DNA of 64,000 nucleotides from Ravibacter sp964562455 (GCA_964562455.1 CAZLTN010000007.1:43381-107380); one strand, 5' to 3'; positions 51,578-60,566 are shown, counted from the first letter of the stretch. A program made the numbers and translations. Notes: generated by a model not told the origin, from the letters alone.

Positions 51578-53194
51578 TCAGAATTGTTTGATTTCGTCCG
51601 CAATGTCTTCAAAGCCATTTTGATGGCTAATGATCACAATGATCATATTTTCCTTCAGGTTGATTACTTCTCTTTTGATTTCTGCGATAGCATGTTGGTC
51701 CAGGTGATTGAGTGGCTCATCGAGAATAAGCACTTCAGCGTCACGCAGCAATTCTCTGATGAGCGCGATCCGCTTGGCCTCTCCTCCCGAGATACCCTCT
51801 CCCCGTTCTCCGACTTTCCGTTCACCGGTAGCAAAACCTGAGGGCAGCAGGCCCGACAGCCATGTACCGGTTACGCTTGTCCATGCATTATCCTGCTCAG
51901 GGTGTCCGAAAACCGTGTTTTCCTTAATGCTTCCCATAAATATAGGCGAGTGCTGGTTCAGGAATGCAAACCTGCTTCTGAGATCTCTCAGGTTATTCCA
52001 GTCTGTCGGCACGTCGTTGATCGTCAACTTTGCTTCACTTGGAGAAAGAAGGCCCAGCAGCAAATGCGCCGCTGTCGATTTACCGGTGCCGTTGTTCCCT
52101 TTCCATAAATAGATTTTCCCTCTCTCAAGGTCAAATTCCGTCTGCAGAAGCTCCATGCTGTCGGGAAAAGGAAAAGTAAGATCCCGGATGGTGATTTTAC
52201 GGATTGGCGGTATTTCAGGAGATGCAGCGGTTTTCTCTTCCTTCAGTTCAAAAAACTCCAGCAGGCTTTTCAGCGCTTCCTGGCTTTCCATTAAATTGTT
52301 GAAGGCACCGGGCGTCTGTGTAAGGTTGCTTTGAATAACGGTGACGATAAGGAATACAAACAACAATTCCTGCATGGTTACATGCCCGTTCTGTACCATG
52401 TAAATGCCGGTTATCAATATAGCAACGCGTACTATATTGCTGACAAGCTGATTGATATTCCTCCAATAGGCCTGACTTTCGATCATGCGGCCGTTGGAAG
52501 CCAGGAAAGCGGCTGTATTGCGTTGATGGGAGGCCAGGGACTCGTCGTATCCCCTGTTCAGCTTAATCAGGTCGAATTGATCGACACTTTTGGAAATCCA
52601 GTGGTGCTGATGCCTCCAGGCATTGTGAAACTGCCCTAAATAAGGTCTCGATTTTTGCGAGGAGAGAAATTGTACGGCTATGCTGGTCAGTAATGCCCCC
52701 AGGCATAAAAGAAACAACGGCATACTTATAACCGCGATGAAAAAAGTAAGCACCAAGACGATCACGCCGTTGACAATAAGGGTTTCCAGCAATGCGCTCA
52801 GGCCCGCCCTGACCCGCCAGGTATCCATCATGATCAGGTCAAAGTAATAGACCCGGCTTTTACTATGAAAAGTGCGCCATTCCAGGTTCATCATTTTTTT
52901 CCAGACTTTATTGGTAAGACTGGTCGAAAAGTCCTGGAGGATCCGAAGGTTTAATGTCGACTGTTTATGAGAAAGGATGGCCGAGAGTATCAGCAACAGC
53001 GTAACGACCAGTATACCTGAAAACAGTTCTCTTACAGGTCGCTGATCAAGATTTTTAACCAGATAAAAAAGGGAATAAGGCCATACAAGGGAAATTCCTA
53101 TTCGCGTCACTCCATAGATAACCGTTAGGATCAACTGTCTCCCGGGTATAAATTTTAATATAGCAGACCACTTGAATGCCTTAATCTGATCCAT
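51578..53194 (-). CDS. ABC transporter, fused permease and ATPase
   Basis: This 538-residue half-transporter has an N-terminal type-I exporter membrane domain (six helices, about 1-310) and a C-terminal ATPase with GNNGTGKST, signature ISGGEAKR and Walker B VLILDEPLNHLD. It has no peptidase C39 domain, so it would not trim leader peptides. Size and layout match exporters found in ribosomal-peptide clusters. It overlaps the GT2 gene upstream by 14 bases and precedes the nucleotidyltransferase by one base. Export of the cluster's product is the natural inference. Confidence 0.88.
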   Translation of the reverse strand: MDQIKAFKWSAILKFIPGRQLILTVIYGVTRIGISLVWPYSLFYLVKNLDQRPVRELFSGILVVTLLLILSAILSHKQSTLNLRILQDFSTSLTNKVWKKMMNLEWRTFHSKSRVYYFDLIMMDTWRVRAGLSALLETLIVNGVIVLVLTFFIAVISMPLFLLCLGALLTSIAVQFLSSQKSRPYLGQFHNAWRHQHHWISKSVDQFDLIKLNRGYDESLASHQRNTAAFLASNGRMIESQAYWRNINQLVSNIVRVAILITGIYMVQNGHVTMQELLFVFLIVTVIQSNLTQTPGAFNNLMESQEALKSLLEFFELKEEKTAASPEIPPIRKITIRDLTFPFPDSMELLQTEFDLERGKIYLWKGNNGTGKSTAAHLLLGLLSPSEAKLTINDVPTDWNNLRDLRSRFAFLNQHSPIFMGSIKENTVFGHPEQDNAWTSVTGTWLSGLLPSGFATGERKVGERGEGISGGEAKRIALIRELLRDAEVLILDEPLNHLDQHAIAEIKREVINLKENMIIVIISHQNGFEDIADEIKQF

Positions 53195-53888
53195 CGGCAG
53201 TCAGGGTTTCGTTATTTTTACGTTTCTCATCCATATGTATCTTCAATACTTCAAGAAAGGCATTTTTCGAAGTAGAACCTGTTATATTATGGGAATGGAC
53301 CCTACGGTAAGCGAGTACTTCATCCAGCATGGTGATTTCGTTTCCAGCTCTCCTGACCCTACTGAACCATTCGATGAAATCCCCGGTTTTAATCGTTTCA
53401 TTAAAGAGTCCGAAAGTATCGAAAAGAGATCGTTTACCTAAAAAAACGAGCTTCAGAAATCCCTTTAAACGTCCGGGGCGGGCTTTGAAGATTGTAGAAG
53501 TTCCTTCGGCGAAGGTTTCGAATTCCTCCATCACACAGAAGCTTATATCCGTTCCGTTTTTATCCAGGCTTTCTATTTGTTTTTCAAGCTTTTGAGGATG
53601 CCACAGGTCATCGGAATCCAGGAAAGCGATATAGTTTGCCGTAGACTGTCGGACTGCTGCATTGAGGCTTGCAGATATCCCGGCGTGTGCCCGTTCTATT
53701 ACCCTGATCCTGGAATCTGTCGCGCTCAGTTCTCTCAGGATTTGTAAAGTCGTATCGGTTGAGCCGTCGTCGACAATAATGATATTCAGGTTTTTCCAGG
53801 TTTGATTCCGGGCGGATTCAACAGCTTCTTTTATGAATTTTTCACCGTTGTAAACTACAATGATTACATCAATAAGGGGCCGGTTCAT
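53181..53888 (-). CDS. GT2 glycosyltransferase
   Basis: The 235 residues form a single GT-A domain. They have the N-terminal DVIIVVYNGEKFIKEAVESA, the nucleotide-binding DDGSTD, and the metal motif FLDSDD (DxD). There are no membrane helices. It overlaps the larger glycosyltransferase gene by four bases (ATGA) and the ABC gene by 14, so it is part of the coupled cluster. It could glycosylate a peptide or a lipid; the acceptor is unknown. Confidence 0.88.
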   Translation of the reverse strand: MNRPLIDVIIVVYNGEKFIKEAVESARNQTWKNLNIIIVDDGSTDTTLQILRELSATDSRIRVIERAHAGISASLNAAVRQSTANYIAFLDSDDLWHPQKLEKQIESLDKNGTDISFCVMEEFETFAEGTSTIFKARPGRLKGFLKLVFLGKRSLFDTFGLFNETIKTGDFIEWFSRVRRAGNEITMLDEVLAYRRVHSHNITGSTSKNAFLEVLKIHMDEKRKNNETLTADGSD

Positions 53889-55303
53889 TTTGTTTTTGCT
53901 TGTTTGTGAAGCACCGCTAAAAATTCACGGACCATAGTTTCTTTGTCCATACTGGCATTCGTGCCATGGAACCATTTCTCCAGCAGGAGCTTGTCCACGT
54001 TATTTTCCTTCAGTCCCGCATTCCGGAGCTTCCGGATCAGATCGGTGTCGCTGGCGACTACAAGCGACTCGTCAAACCCATTTACACTAAGCAGGGCGTA
54101 CTTTCTGATCAACAGAGCACTTGGAATGAAGCTGCGGTGTTCGTCAAAGAACTCTCTTGCGAAGCGGGGAGGCAGCACAACCCCTTCCCGACAGAGATAG
54201 CGCTGGTTGCATGTTACAAAGGCACAATAGGGATCTGTCTTGAGGAGATCCCATTGTTCGCGGAGCTTATCGGGCAGCCAGATGTCATCCTGGTCCAGGA
54301 ACGCTACAAGTTCTCCACCTGCCTGCCCGATTCCTTTGTTCCTGGCTGCTGCAACACCGGCATTTTCCTGCCGGATCACTTTTATATCCGGGAACTGTTG
54401 CCTGACATAGTCTCCGCCGTCATCGGTAGAGCCGTCGTCTACCAAAATGAGCTCCCAGTTCGTATAGGTTTGGGCAAAAACGCCTTCTATCGTCTTGCCG
54501 ATCAGGTGTTTCCCATTGTAAAGGGGGATGACAATGCTTATCAGCGGATCGTCCTGTTGTATTCTGAAGTCTTTTATCTGAGGGATATTCTGGTTGAGGT
54601 TCATATCTTTTCTCCGGCTCACTGATTTATGAAGGACTTTTAAAAGCTGCAGGTCATCTATCTTTTTTTCGAACGACATGTTGTTCCCATGCACGTGATA
54701 GAGCAATGTAGTTGCCTCCGAGATAGCTATTCCGGTATTGCTTTCCCGCAACCGGAACCACCAGTCGATATCTTCGCTGAACCTCAGGGATTCATCGAAA
54801 AAGAAGTCTTTTTCAAATATACTTTTCTTTGCCAGCAAGGCGCCCAGATGTACATGAGTGATCCTGTTTTGGTTGTCTTCGTACCGCATGACCACTGGCG
54901 CCAACCCCTCTTCGACGATATACTTTATTTTCCCGCCGGCCACTTCGACAGACGGGTTATCGAAAAATGGCAGTAGCAAGCTTATTTTGTCAGGAGGCCA
55001 TTCATCGTCTGCATCGAGAAAGCTGATAAAGTCTCCGTGTGCCTCCCTGATCCCGGCGTTCCTTGCAGCGGACGGGCCGGAAGGTTTGTCAAGGTGCAAC
55101 AGCCGGCATTGCGGGTATTCGTTTGGCAGTTGCCTGAGAAAGGGCAGGTACTGAGTCTCGGAGGCATCGTTAATGATTATGATTTCTACGCTGCATTTTC
55201 CCCCGGTGAGCGCATCCTGGGCAAGAATGCTGCGGATCGCTCTTCCGATCTCAGGACCGTTGTTGCGGGTTGGTATAATGACGCTAATTCCAGGAGAGTT
55301 CAT
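53885..55303 (-). CDS. Tandem-domain GT2 glycosyltransferase
   Basis: The 472 residues contain two GT-A modules. The first (about 4-250) begins ISVIIPTRNN and has FLDADDEW. The second (about 260-472) begins ISIVIPLYNGK and has DDGSTDDGG and FLDQDDIW. Both metal motifs are intact, so two sugars could be added in turn. I place the start at 55303 (MNSPGIS); a longer start at 55339 would extend the overlap with the HPr-kinase-like gene from 20 to 56 bases. It is the third gene of the cluster. Confidence 0.87.
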   Translation of the reverse strand: MNSPGISVIIPTRNNGPEIGRAIRSILAQDALTGGKCSVEIIIINDASETQYLPFLRQLPNEYPQCRLLHLDKPSGPSAARNAGIREAHGDFISFLDADDEWPPDKISLLLPFFDNPSVEVAGGKIKYIVEEGLAPVVMRYEDNQNRITHVHLGALLAKKSIFEKDFFFDESLRFSEDIDWWFRLRESNTGIAISEATTLLYHVHGNNMSFEKKIDDLQLLKVLHKSVSRRKDMNLNQNIPQIKDFRIQQDDPLISIVIPLYNGKHLIGKTIEGVFAQTYTNWELILVDDGSTDDGGDYVRQQFPDIKVIRQENAGVAAARNKGIGQAGGELVAFLDQDDIWLPDKLREQWDLLKTDPYCAFVTCNQRYLCREGVVLPPRFAREFFDEHRSFIPSALLIRKYALLSVNGFDESLVVASDTDLIRKLRNAGLKENNVDKLLLEKWFHGTNASMDKETMVREFLAVLHKQAKTK

Positions 55304-56321
55304 GGGTGGAAAAATCTTTGAATGAGTTAAAAAAAGCATACAGGTTGTAGCCGAGTTTCCAGTGGTAGGAGGGCAGGGAGGCCGATATTTCCATCAGTTT
55401 TTTGTAGGAGATATCACGGTTGTGAGGAAGGTGATGAAGCGTAGTGGGCGCCATAGCCAGAAGGGCCCGGGAAGAATTTACTTTTTCAAAAGAGGTATGT
55501 TCAAGGCCGCTTACCCGTGGCAATAAAATCGCTTTAAGCTTTGCCTGGCCGAGCCTTGAGTCAGGGAAAAGGTCATGGACATGAAAAATGGCTTTCTGAT
55601 CCCTGTAAGTATCCTTATTTGTCACAAAAGGAACCCAGTCATGAAAGCGGTTGTGAAGATTTTCCGGCTCAACTTTGGCAGTCTGGAAGAGGGTATGGAC
55701 CGACGGGCCGCCATTTTCCTGTTCAACCCAGACGTAGTCATCGCCCAGGTATTGGAATCCACGGCGGAGGAGTTGCAGGCATGACGTCGATTTACCGGAT
55801 CCGCTCTGACCGGTAATCAATATCCCGGAACCATTATGTGCCAGCGCACCGGCGTGGATTAACTGAGCCGGCAGATCGTAAGTCCAGAAGTGGAATAATA
55901 CCCGGAAAGAAAAGGTAGACTCCCACCAGGGTACTTCATCCGGAGTTTGCGCCCAGTATATTCCGGTACGTTTCGTCCTGGAATAAAGGAAAAACTGCTT
56001 TTGCCAGGGTTGAAAGAATATCTGGATTTCATCCTGGTCCAGATCAGGGTTATATCCCTGACTGTTAAAACCGGCCCATGGAGGAGCCTTTACCTTTGAT
56101 GCGAGGTTTTTGTTGGTAGCATACCATATGGTAAGCTCCGGCGCACTTCCGTCATCCGGCTTTATAAGGTGTGCCAGCGAAGGAACAAGGCGTTCACGCA
56201 AACCGGGGGAGGGGGTTTTAAGGTGAACGGTACGTCCTGCCAGCGACAACCGGTCAGTGTGAAGTAGCTCTGCTGAAGAGATCAGCGAAAGAACTTCTTC
56301 AAAATAGGCTGAAGGATTCAA
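55284..56321 (-). CDS. HPr-kinase-like protein
   Basis: The 345 residues contain a P-loop GQSGSGKST at 171-179, followed by GDDYVWV (about 193-199), matching the C-terminal kinase fold of HPr kinase/phosphorylase. The HPr-binding N-terminus is absent and there is no PTS gene nearby. In paeninodin-type lasso clusters a homologue phosphorylates the C-terminal Ser of the precursor. A role as a peptide kinase is therefore plausible but not shown. It begins four bases after the PqqD-like gene and overlaps the next gene by 20. Confidence 0.82.
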   Translation of the reverse strand: MNPSAYFEEVLSLISSAELLHTDRLSLAGRTVHLKTPSPGLRERLVPSLAHLIKPDDGSAPELTIWYATNKNLASKVKAPPWAGFNSQGYNPDLDQDEIQIFFQPWQKQFFLYSRTKRTGIYWAQTPDEVPWWESTFSFRVLFHFWTYDLPAQLIHAGALAHNGSGILITGQSGSGKSTSCLQLLRRGFQYLGDDYVWVEQENGGPSVHTLFQTAKVEPENLHNRFHDWVPFVTNKDTYRDQKAIFHVHDLFPDSRLGQAKLKAILLPRVSGLEHTSFEKVNSSRALLAMAPTTLHHLPHNRDISYKKLMEISASLPSYHWKLGYNLYAFFNSFKDFSTHELSWN

Positions 56322-56325
56322 CTAT

Positions 56326-56739
56326 TTAAGCCTTTTCATCGTTTTTTACTGTCCATCCATCTTCATCTACGTCATGTATAGGATCAAGCAACAGCAGATC
56401 CTGCATGTCGGCGTAGCGGTTAAATTTCGAAGGAATGTATTGCTCCGGGGTTGTGTAAAGACCAGGTTCTGCCGCGACTCCGGTAGCGCTTTCCCTGATA
56501 ATGTCTTCTTGCTGCAGTTCCTGAAAAACACCCGCAAGCTCCTTTTGGATAGCATCACTATGATCGGGAAATGCTTCCGATAATTTCAGGATAACGGGGG
56601 AGGGGGCTTCGAATGGCAATGCATTTACCAGCGCTACTGCCAGGCCCTGTATGCTGTAATACAGGCCTGTATCAAGGTTTGCGATAATGTATTCGCCATC
56701 AAAAATGTCTGACGCCAGTCTCGGGTTTAGAATAAACAT
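56326..56739 (-). CDS. PqqD-family peptide-recognition protein with acidic C-terminal tail
   Basis: The 137 residues comprise a PqqD-like RiPP recognition element (about 1-85: LDTGLYYSIQGLAVALVNAL) and an unusual tail (86-137) with DMQDLLLLDPIHDVDEDGW. PqqD-type domains bind leader peptides and present them to modifying enzymes. As first gene of the cluster it suggests that a peptide is the substrate. No precursor of normal size is nearby. The tail lies outside the known fold and could be a docking or substrate segment. Confidence 0.85.
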   Translation of the reverse strand: MFILNPRLASDIFDGEYIIANLDTGLYYSIQGLAVALVNALPFEAPSPVILKLSEAFPDHSDAIQKELAGVFQELQQEDIIRESATGVAAEPGLYTTPEQYIPSKFNRYADMQDLLLLDPIHDVDEDGWTVKNDEKA

Positions 56740-56772
56740 AATGAATAGAGGAATAGTTGGAACGAATTTACG

Positions 56773-56802
56773 ATAGAAATTTATAACGTAAAAAATTTCT
56801 AT
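56773..56802. promoter_or_regulatory. Inverted repeat upstream of the PqqD-like gene
   Basis: ATAGAAATTT and AAATTTCTAT, perfect 10-bp arms with a 10-base spacer, lie 34-63 bases before the PqqD-like start. It is A/T-rich, so it is either an operator or a chance dyad. Confidence 0.35.
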
Positions 56803-56863
56803 AGACTTGTTCGAATTTTTTTGGCTGAAAAGCCATAATGCGATATGAATGTCGGTTTTCGAT

Positions 56864-56886
56864 TATAGATACAGGGTGTATCTATA
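56864..56886. promoter_or_regulatory. Perfect 10-3-10 dyad, candidate operator
   Basis: TATAGATACA, spacer GGG, TGTATCTATA lies between the divergent PqqD-like gene (125 bases away) and ispF (117 bases away). The size and symmetry fit a dimeric repressor or activator site. No matching regulator gene is in the window. The rest of this 264-base gap has no supported gene of normal size. Confidence 0.5.
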
Positions 56887-57003
56887 GTTGCTTGCCTGCA
56901 AAGCAAATTTTATATTTTACCACAAAAGGGTATTTCCCAACGTTTATTCAGGAAGAGAGAAATGATTCAGTAAATTAGCTTCCCTAATTCGTTTTAAAAA
57001 ACT

Positions 57004-57486
57004 ATGATTCCATTCCGTATAGGGCAAGGCTATGATATACACCAGTTGGAAGAAGGCCGGGATTTCTGGCTGGGAGGGATAAAGATTCCTCACACACATG
57101 GCGCAAAGGGGCATTCCGACGCTGACGTCGTGTGCCATTCTCTCTGCGACGCCTTGCTGGGAGCAGCCGGTCTGAGGAACATCGGTTATCATTTTTCAGA
57201 TAAAGATCCGCAATGGAAGGGTGTGGACAGCAAAATTCTGTTGGACAAGTCGCTTCAGATGGTGCGGGACAAAGGCTATGAAGTAGGAAACGTAGATGTT
57301 ACAATTGTCCTGCAGCAGCCGAAAATCAATCCCTATATTGAGGAAATGAAGAGCTGTCTCGCTACGGTTATGACTATAGGTGCTGACCAGATTTCGATAA
57401 AGGCCACCACTTCGGAACATATGGGCTTTGTAGGGCGCGAGGAGGGTATCCTGGCGCTGGCCGTTGCAATTATATATAAAAAATGA
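57004..57486 (+). CDS. ispF: 2-C-methyl-D-erythritol 2,4-cyclodiphosphate synthase
   Basis: This enzyme forms the cyclic diphosphate intermediate of the MEP isoprenoid pathway. The 160 residues are full length. They carry GQGYDIHQLEEGRDFWLGG (Asp and His zinc ligands), HSDADVVCHSLCDALLGAAG and the C-terminal KATTSEHMGFVGREEGI. Its stop overlaps the next gene by four bases (ATGA), so the amidohydrolase is translated with it. There is no other MEP gene nearby. Confidence 0.97.
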   Translation: MIPFRIGQGYDIHQLEEGRDFWLGGIKIPHTHGAKGHSDADVVCHSLCDALLGAAGLRNIGYHFSDKDPQWKGVDSKILLDKSLQMVRDKGYEVGNVDVTIVLQQPKINPYIEEMKSCLATVMTIGADQISIKATTSEHMGFVGREEGILALAVAIIYKK

Positions 57487-58631
57487 AGAGATATTCTACC
57501 AGGTTTGATATGAACAGATTTTCTTTTTTTGCCCTGTTTTTTTTATTTGTTTCCGGTGCGAGTAGCCTGGCCCAGGACGCTCCGCTCGGGTTCGAAGAGT
57601 ATGATCCTGTTTCTACACTTAAAGTAGAGGAGCATGTCCTGAAAAGGGCGAAATTCCCGTTTATAGACGTTCACAATCATCAGTTCAGGATGCCTACCCA
57701 GAACCTGGGAGAGCTGCTTGCCCAGATGGACGAGCTGAATATGGCGATTATGGTCAACCTGAGCGGCCGGGGTTTTGCCAACAACTGGGATGAGAGCGCT
57801 GAGCACCTTAAAGGAGCGATAGCCAATGCCAAAAAAACGAATTCTTCAAGGCTGGTTGTTTTTACCAATCTTGTTTTTAGCGATTTTGGTGCGGCAGACT
57901 GGTCGGCACGGGCGGTAAAACAGTTGGAGAATGATGTCAAGGCAGGAGCTAAAGGGCTTAAAATCTATAAAAGCCTTGGTTTTAGCGGTATTAAGGATGA
58001 AAACGGTAATCGTGTACCCGTTAATCACAAGCGACTGGACCCTGTCTGGGCAAAATGCGGTGAATTGGGGATACCGGTATTGATCCATACCGCTGACGTA
58101 GCGTCTTTCTGGGACCCGCTGGATCGCTATAATGAGCGTTGGCTGGAGCTCAAAACCCATCCGGGGCGTAAACGCGGCCCCAACGACCCGGTGCCTTTCG
58201 ACTCCCTGATTGCCGAACAGCATGATATTTTCAGAAAACACCCGAAAACCACCTTCATCAATGCGCATATGGGATGGTACCCCAATAACCTGAAGAAGCT
58301 CGACAGCCTGATGGAAGCATTCCCTAATATGATGGTGGAGATAGGCGCTGTTATTGCCGAACTCGGCCGCCAGCCTAGGACTGCCTATAAGTTCTTCGAA
58401 AAGCACCAGGACCGGATTTTATTCGGGAAAGACAGTTGGATACCTTCGGAGTATACCACTTATTTCCGGGTATTGGAGACAGAAGATGAATACTTCCCTT
58501 ACCATAAGAAGTATCATGCCTTCTGGCGGATGTACGGAATGGGGTTGCCCGATAGTATCCTGAAGAAGGTGTACTATAAAAATGCGCTGCGGATTGTGCC
58601 GGGGCTGGATAAGTCGCTGTTCCCGGATTGA
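57483..58631 (+). CDS. Secreted amidohydrolase-family protein
   Basis: The 382 residues have an exported N-terminus (hydrophobic about 12-30) and a TIM-barrel metal hydrolase core: FIDVHNHQ (HxH), a Lys in KGLKIYKSLG, IHTADVA, INAHMGW and FGKDSW, consistent with the Amidohydro_2 group. An Ala-Gln cleavage site follows the signal. The substrate is unknown. Either ATG 57483 or 57510 could start it; the ATGA overlap with ispF favours 57483. Its stop is three bases from the convergent DUF2207 stop, leaving no room for a terminator. Confidence 0.87.
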   Translation: MKRYSTRFDMNRFSFFALFFLFVSGASSLAQDAPLGFEEYDPVSTLKVEEHVLKRAKFPFIDVHNHQFRMPTQNLGELLAQMDELNMAIMVNLSGRGFANNWDESAEHLKGAIANAKKTNSSRLVVFTNLVFSDFGAADWSARAVKQLENDVKAGAKGLKIYKSLGFSGIKDENGNRVPVNHKRLDPVWAKCGELGIPVLIHTADVASFWDPLDRYNERWLELKTHPGRKRGPNDPVPFDSLIAEQHDIFRKHPKTTFINAHMGWYPNNLKKLDSLMEAFPNMMVEIGAVIAELGRQPRTAYKFFEKHQDRILFGKDSWIPSEYTTYFRVLETEDEYFPYHKKYHAFWRMYGMGLPDSILKKVYYKNALRIVPGLDKSLFPD

Positions 58632-58634
58632 TCC

Positions 58635-60530
58635 TTACCAGCCTCCTCCGCCTCCGCCTCCGCCGCCTCCGCCGGACGAACCTCCGCCATCAGAACCTCC
58701 GCTACTGCTGTTGTCAGTTGAAGCAGAGCTGAGGGATTGTGTCAGACCGCTGCCAAGACTATCCCCGATGCTGCCCGGGAAGTTATGCATATCGCGGTTG
58801 CCGGAATACCAGTCATGACTGTATTCTGTTGCGTTTTGCCGTAGCAGGCTTTCAAATTTTGCACCCCATATTTTATCGACACCCAGTACCATTGCATAAG
58901 GCAGGTATTTTTCAAAAATCTGAGGCGTCATCTGAGGCGGATTGTTAAACCGGATCAACTGGGTCTCAGCGGCGCCCATATACATTTTCAAGCCATCGAT
59001 AAGTGACCGTATGCGCAGCAGTTCGGGCTCCGGCCGACGGATCAGGTAATTGAAAACCGCCAGTATCGTCACGCCGGCGACAAGGAAAAGAAAGCAAATG
59101 GTAAAGGGATCGATCGTCCTGTCAAACTGGTACCATATGTAGCTACCGGCGGCTGTTATCAATAGCGGCAAAATCCAGATCCAGCCGGCGGTAGAGTTAC
59201 CGGTCGAGATAAATACAAGAAATGAGACAGCCATAACAGCATACAGGATTATCCCGGTAATCAGCCTGGAATAATCGAAGAAATGCTGGTAGCTTGAATA
59301 TAGTGCTGTCCAGTATATGGCTGAAATAGCCAGGAATAACAGGAAAGTCAGCCCCCGGTTGTGCCCTTTGCTCAGTATGGAACGGCTCCGTCCTGTTATG
59401 CCGAGCATAAAGATATTAACGGCGGCTGCTACTGAAGCGTTATATTCTCCTGTAAGATTAAGGCTGTCACTGCGACCAGGGAATAACCCCTGGAATAATC
59501 CCTTTTCCTCAATACCCAGATCGTCGCCCTCGCTTTTCAGCTTTTCGATCGTGTAGTGCGTCTTTCCGAACAACCCGGTTTTAGGAATTTCCTTTATTCT
59601 TATATAGCCTTTCACTGCCATATCGACCAGGGCGGCAGCCAGCAAATTGTTTTTATAAGAACCACTGGCAATATAACCTATCGAGGCCGGTGACAACCGG
59701 TCAGGTATATCGAATTGAGGTACGACTGTCGGAGATTCGTGATCTTTTCCATGTCGCGACCACAAAAAGTACATGAGCGCAAGAAATGCAATCCCGATAC
59801 CTCCCAGTATTTTGCCGAAGGTTTCCGTTTCCAGCCAGGAAGGTGTCCGGGGTTGTTTTACGATTCCTTTGGTAAAACCTACCGCGATAGTGAGCCCCTC
59901 GTTTTCTTTCAGCTCCGATGCGGTCCAGGTGACGGTACCCGGGGCGGACAGATCTGAGCTGCAATTGGTTTCGGTACTTCCTGCAAAGCCGGTATAGCAT
60001 GCATGCTGAAGCACTTCAGCCCCTTCCGGAAGATGGATCGCAGCGCTTGCTTTTTCGATTTCAAACGACCATTCATTGCCGGTAACATTCCAGTATAGCT
60101 CGTCAAAATCGTCAAAATAACCGATTTGACGCCAGGTTTCATAGGTGATTTCATATTCATATACGTTGGGCTGAAGATACACATCCTCATCGCCGATGTA
60201 GATTGCTAAATGACCGTTTTCACTTTTTGCTTTATATTTCTCTGCACTGCCGTTTTTCTTCACTGACACAACTTCATACTTACAATTTACCGTACGGCCG
60301 GCCAGGTTCCTCTTCAGGGGAATCATTCTGAAAATTCCCCGTTGTATCTCTACTCCCATGGCGTTAACCCTGATGGTCTCCGTGACAGTCAGTTTGGAGG
60401 AAGTATCTACTACGATGTCGGAATGATAAGAGAGTATCCGTTCTTTATCAGGAGTAAAAGGCAGCGCTGTCAGCGGCAATATCGCCAAAGCTAATGCCGG
60501 CAGTATTTTCAGAAGGCGATTTATTAACAT
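58635..60530 (-). CDS. DUF2207 membrane protein with Gly-rich tail
   Basis: The 631 residues start with a signal peptide and an extracytoplasmic beta domain (about 30-230). Several membrane helices follow (about 243-263 and around 400-500). It ends in a Ser/Gly tail of about 12 glycines closing in Trp. DUF2207 proteins are commonly paired with LemA, as here (36 bases apart). The function of the pair is not established. The glycine-rich end is usual for the family and not an assembly artefact. Confidence 0.9.
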   Translation of the reverse strand: MLINRLLKILPALALAILPLTALPFTPDKERILSYHSDIVVDTSSKLTVTETIRVNAMGVEIQRGIFRMIPLKRNLAGRTVNCKYEVVSVKKNGSAEKYKAKSENGHLAIYIGDEDVYLQPNVYEYEITYETWRQIGYFDDFDELYWNVTGNEWSFEIEKASAAIHLPEGAEVLQHACYTGFAGSTETNCSSDLSAPGTVTWTASELKENEGLTIAVGFTKGIVKQPRTPSWLETETFGKILGGIGIAFLALMYFLWSRHGKDHESPTVVPQFDIPDRLSPASIGYIASGSYKNNLLAAALVDMAVKGYIRIKEIPKTGLFGKTHYTIEKLKSEGDDLGIEEKGLFQGLFPGRSDSLNLTGEYNASVAAAVNIFMLGITGRSRSILSKGHNRGLTFLLFLAISAIYWTALYSSYQHFFDYSRLITGIILYAVMAVSFLVFISTGNSTAGWIWILPLLITAAGSYIWYQFDRTIDPFTICFLFLVAGVTILAVFNYLIRRPEPELLRIRSLIDGLKMYMGAAETQLIRFNNPPQMTPQIFEKYLPYAMVLGVDKIWGAKFESLLRQNATEYSHDWYSGNRDMHNFPGSIGDSLGSGLTQSLSSASTDNSSSGGSDGGGSSGGGGGGGGGGGW

Positions 60531-60566
60531 AATTCATCAAGGGTAAGGGGGCTTGTCTTTTCCTGT

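Noticed and set aside
50503..56739. Complete lasso-peptide biosynthetic cluster
   Set aside because: No asparagine-synthetase-like cyclase, no B2 transglutaminase-like protease and no precursor of normal length are present; only tailoring-type genes are.
56821..56836. GGCT-GAAA-AGCC hairpin as a terminator
   Set aside because: The stem is only 4-5 bp with no T-run on its downstream side in either useful direction.
56838..56978. 46-codon open frame on the plus strand before ispF, with three Cys
   Set aside because: It crosses the perfect dyad at 56864-56886, has no promoter or ribosome binding site, and its composition looks like translated A/T-rich spacer.
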